From NCBI GenBank assembly GCA_027451445.1, contig DAIDJG010000620.1, forward strand, positions 1 through 34,266: a stretch of DNA of 34,266 bases. The letters run 5' to 3'. The position numbers and the translations under genes were made by a program. Below the pieces are notes generated by a model, which was given only the letters and a program-made list of their open reading frames with translations, was not told where the DNA came from and did not search any database. The stretch is from Singulisphaera sp. GTDB taxonomy: Bacteria > Planctomycetota > Planctomycetia > Isosphaerales > Isosphaeraceae. This document shows positions 32,336-34,266 of the stretch, piece by piece. Each line of letters opens with the position of its first letter. Within the stretch, counting starts at the first letter, position 1.

Positions 32336-34266
32336 ATGACCGTTCGCTGGAAGCCTCTACTCATTCTTTCGGGACTGTTCCTGATCATCGCGGTGATCGG
32401 GGTCGTGGCGATTATCACGACGATGGTTCCGAAGGGTGCGGCCGACATTCTGCCTTTGGCACGAGCGAAGCGCAAGGCCGGCAAATTTGAAGAGGCGCAG
32501 GTCTACTATAAACAGGCCCTCCAGCAAGACGGCCGTAATGCCTCGATCCACGAGGAGTTTGCCGCCTTCTACGCCGATTGGGCGGCCCAGGCACCCGCCG
32601 ATCGCAAGGAGAGCCTCCGCCTCGATCAGCTCGGGGAGCTCATTGAGACGACGAAATACAACAAGAAGCGGGTCGAACCGCGTAAGCTGCTGCTCGCCGA
32701 CGCCATGCGGCACGAGGTTTCGAGCGACGCGGTTCACTGGGCCAAGGACCTGCTCGAACTGGATGCAGCCGATCTCGACGCCCACTACGCGCTGGCTCTT
32801 GAAGGACTCGAAGAACACGTCCCGAACACGGCGGAGGCCAACCGGCATCTCGTTGTCCTCGAAAAGAAGAAGGCGCCCAAGATCCGCATCGACTGGATCA
32901 AGGCAAGGCTGGCCGAGCTGAACGGGGATCGCGGTGGACTGGAAACGATCCTCAAGGAGAACCGCACACTCAACCTGCCTGACGACGCCACACCGGTCGA
33001 TCGCATGGCCCTCGTCCGGTTGCGGGCGCTCGATGTGACGCGCGGGCTGGATCTCGGCTCGGCGACAGTGGTGAGCGCTTCGCTGTCGCACGAGGCCACG
33101 CCCGAGGAATTGGCGCAGCGAGTGGAGGCCCTCCAGGCTGAGACTCGCCGGATGGTCGCAACGCCGCCGCTGTCACCACACCGGATCGTTCGCCTGAGCC
33201 TTCTTCTCGAACGGGTTCAGAAGGGCCTCAGCCAGCGAGCCCAGGCGGGCGACCCGAAGAATCGGCCGGCGATCACGGCGCTGCTCGAAGCGATCGAAGG
33301 GGACGTGGAGACGCTCTTTCAGAAAGCGCTCGACCCCTCGTCCAAACCGGAGATCTCGCTGTTCTTGACCTACGCAGACCACCTGCGTTTCGCCCAAAAG
33401 CGCGATAAGTGCCTCGAGACGGTAGCGCATGCGCTCCAAACGCCCCATGCGAAGAAGCCCGCCTACAGCGACGTTGTGATGGCATTGCACGCCGTTGCCA
33501 TTGAATCGGCTCTTGCCGATACGAAAGACGTCGCCCGAGTCGAGAAAACAGCACCCCACATCAAGGAACTACTGGCTTCATCCAACCAGCGCTACCAGGG
33601 TCTCGGCCACCTCTTTCAGGGAGCCATCGATCTCGAGGCTTCCGGCGTGGCGGCATTCGCCAATCAGGAAGTCGAGAACAACCCCGTTGCGCCCAAGGTC
33701 CAGCCCAAGCTTCGAGCGAGCGCACTCAACCACTTGAAGATCGCCGCAACGCAGCTCCCCGACGTGGCCGAAGCCCAGGCGCGCTACGGCGTGGCCCAGG
33801 TGCTTGCAGGAGAGCCGGGTCTTGGCCGCCAGTACCTCCAAAGAGCCGTCGGCATCGGCGGCCTCGGAGCGCAGTATCAAATCTGGGCCGCGTGGTCGCT
33901 CGTTCAGGCCGGTTACCCCGAGGAGGCTGCGCCCATCGTCACGGGCCTGCTGAACGAGATCGCCGCGGGCCGACAGCCCAAGGACGCCGAAGGTACGCTC
34001 CACCTGCTCAACGCCGAGATCCATCAGGCCCGTCGCAATAACAAGGACCTGAGAATCGCGCTTGCGGAATACGAGCGATCCGTCGCCACCGGCCAGCGCG
34101 TTACCGCGGCAATTCATCTTCGGCTCGCCCAGATCGAGGTGCAGCTCGGACAGCCGGATCGGGCCATGAGCCGGATCGAGAAGCTGCGCGAATCGAAGCT
34201 GGACAATCCCTCGGTCGAGCACCTCGCCGTCCTGATTTACTATGAGCAAGGCAAGAAGGACGAAGC
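32336..34266 (+). CDS. Large TPR-type membrane-anchored protein (3' end beyond window)
   Basis: At least 643 residues, open to the last base of the window with no stop. An N-terminal membrane helix (LLILSGLFLIIAVIGVVAIITTM) is followed by helical repeats. Clear TPR-like pairs are ADILPLARAKRKAGKFEEAQVYYKQALQQDG near residues 37-67, LRFAQKRDKCLETVAHAL near 350, and IHLRLAQIEVQLGQPDRAMSRIEKLRE near 600-625. The protein should face the periplasm or cytoplasm as a scaffold with no enzyme motif. Such large TPR proteins are frequent in planctomycetes and in exopolysaccharide systems, but no sorting signal or polysaccharide gene is visible here. The ATG at 32336 has AAGGAG nine bases upstream. It is separated from the upstream gene by 610 bases and so is probably transcribed alone. 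Confidence 0.85.
   Translation, partial: MTVRWKPLLILSGLFLIIAVIGVVAIITTMVPKGAADILPLARAKRKAGKFEEAQVYYKQALQQDGRNASIHEEFAAFYADWAAQAPADRKESLRLDQLGELIETTKYNKKRVEPRKLLLADAMRHEVSSDAVHWAKDLLELDAADLDAHYALALEGLEEHVPNTAEANRHLVVLEKKKAPKIRIDWIKARLAELNGDRGGLETILKENRTLNLPDDATPVDRMALVRLRALDVTRGLDLGSATVVSASLSHEATPEELAQRVEALQAETRRMVATPPLSPHRIVRLSLLLERVQKGLSQRAQAGDPKNRPAITALLEAIEGDVETLFQKALDPSSKPEISLFLTYADHLRFAQKRDKCLETVAHALQTPHAKKPAYSDVVMALHAVAIESALADTKDVARVEKTAPHIKELLASSNQRYQGLGHLFQGAIDLEASGVAAFANQEVENNPVAPKVQPKLRASALNHLKIAATQLPDVAEAQARYGVAQVLAGEPGLGRQYLQRAVGIGGLGAQYQIWAAWSLVQAGYPEEAAPIVTGLLNEIAAGRQPKDAEGTLHLLNAEIHQARRNNKDLRIALAEYERSVATGQRVTAAIHLRLAQIEVQLGQPDRAMSRIEKLRESKLDNPSVEHLAVLIYYEQGKKDE

Overview
The window looks like chromosomal DNA of a planctomycete, probably of the Isosphaeraceae/Gemmata type. 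The reasons are high GC, many exported proteins without recognisable function, a Ser/Thr kinase with the N-terminal extension often seen in this phylum, a NfeD/flotillin cluster with a proline-rich tethered partner, and paired FabF-like synthases with an extended acyl carrier protein. This is judged from sequence style only; there is no rRNA or other marker here. I see no tRNA, rRNA, CRISPR array, transposase or integrase.

Region 1 (1-6200, minus strand) is a type II fatty-acid/polyketide-like block. Read in the direction of transcription it holds a hot-dog dehydratase, a 128-residue acyl carrier protein, a second dehydratase, a ketosynthase homologue whose Cys-His-His triad reads Glu-His-Asn (a KS-beta or chain-length-factor-like subunit), an intact ketosynthase, and a membrane-anchored alpha/beta hydrolase. 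No ketoreductase, enoyl reductase or acyltransferase is present, so the block would have to borrow these from primary fatty acid synthesis. This is the best candidate for an undescribed pathway in the window.

Region 2 (6200-10430, plus strand) has two exported proteins: a TolB/PD40-type beta-propeller protein and an unrecognised secreted protein. Region 3 (10470-18720, minus strand) holds an LpxH-like metallophosphoesterase behind an Lhr-type helicase, a small unknown protein, and a transmembrane Ser/Thr kinase next to a PP2C phosphatase, which form an obvious signalling pair.

Region 4 (19070-23610, minus strand) holds a BshB1/LmbE-type deacetylase, a fused CbiE-CbiT precorrin methyltransferase with a TTG start, an alpha/beta hydrolase, and a Memo/AmmB protein with an extra PqqD-like N-terminal domain. 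The last two overlap by 8 bases.

Region 5 (24270-34266, plus strand) is a membrane-organisation block: a LolA-like exported protein, a long NfeD protein with two ClpP-like domains that both lack the nucleophilic serine, a short NfeD protein, FloA flotillin, and a membrane-tethered proline-rich protein. Then come an exported thioredoxin fused to three YHS-like modules and a large TPR-type membrane protein cut by the window end. Many genes start with GTG or TTG; where a Shine-Dalgarno-like sequence decided the start, this is stated.
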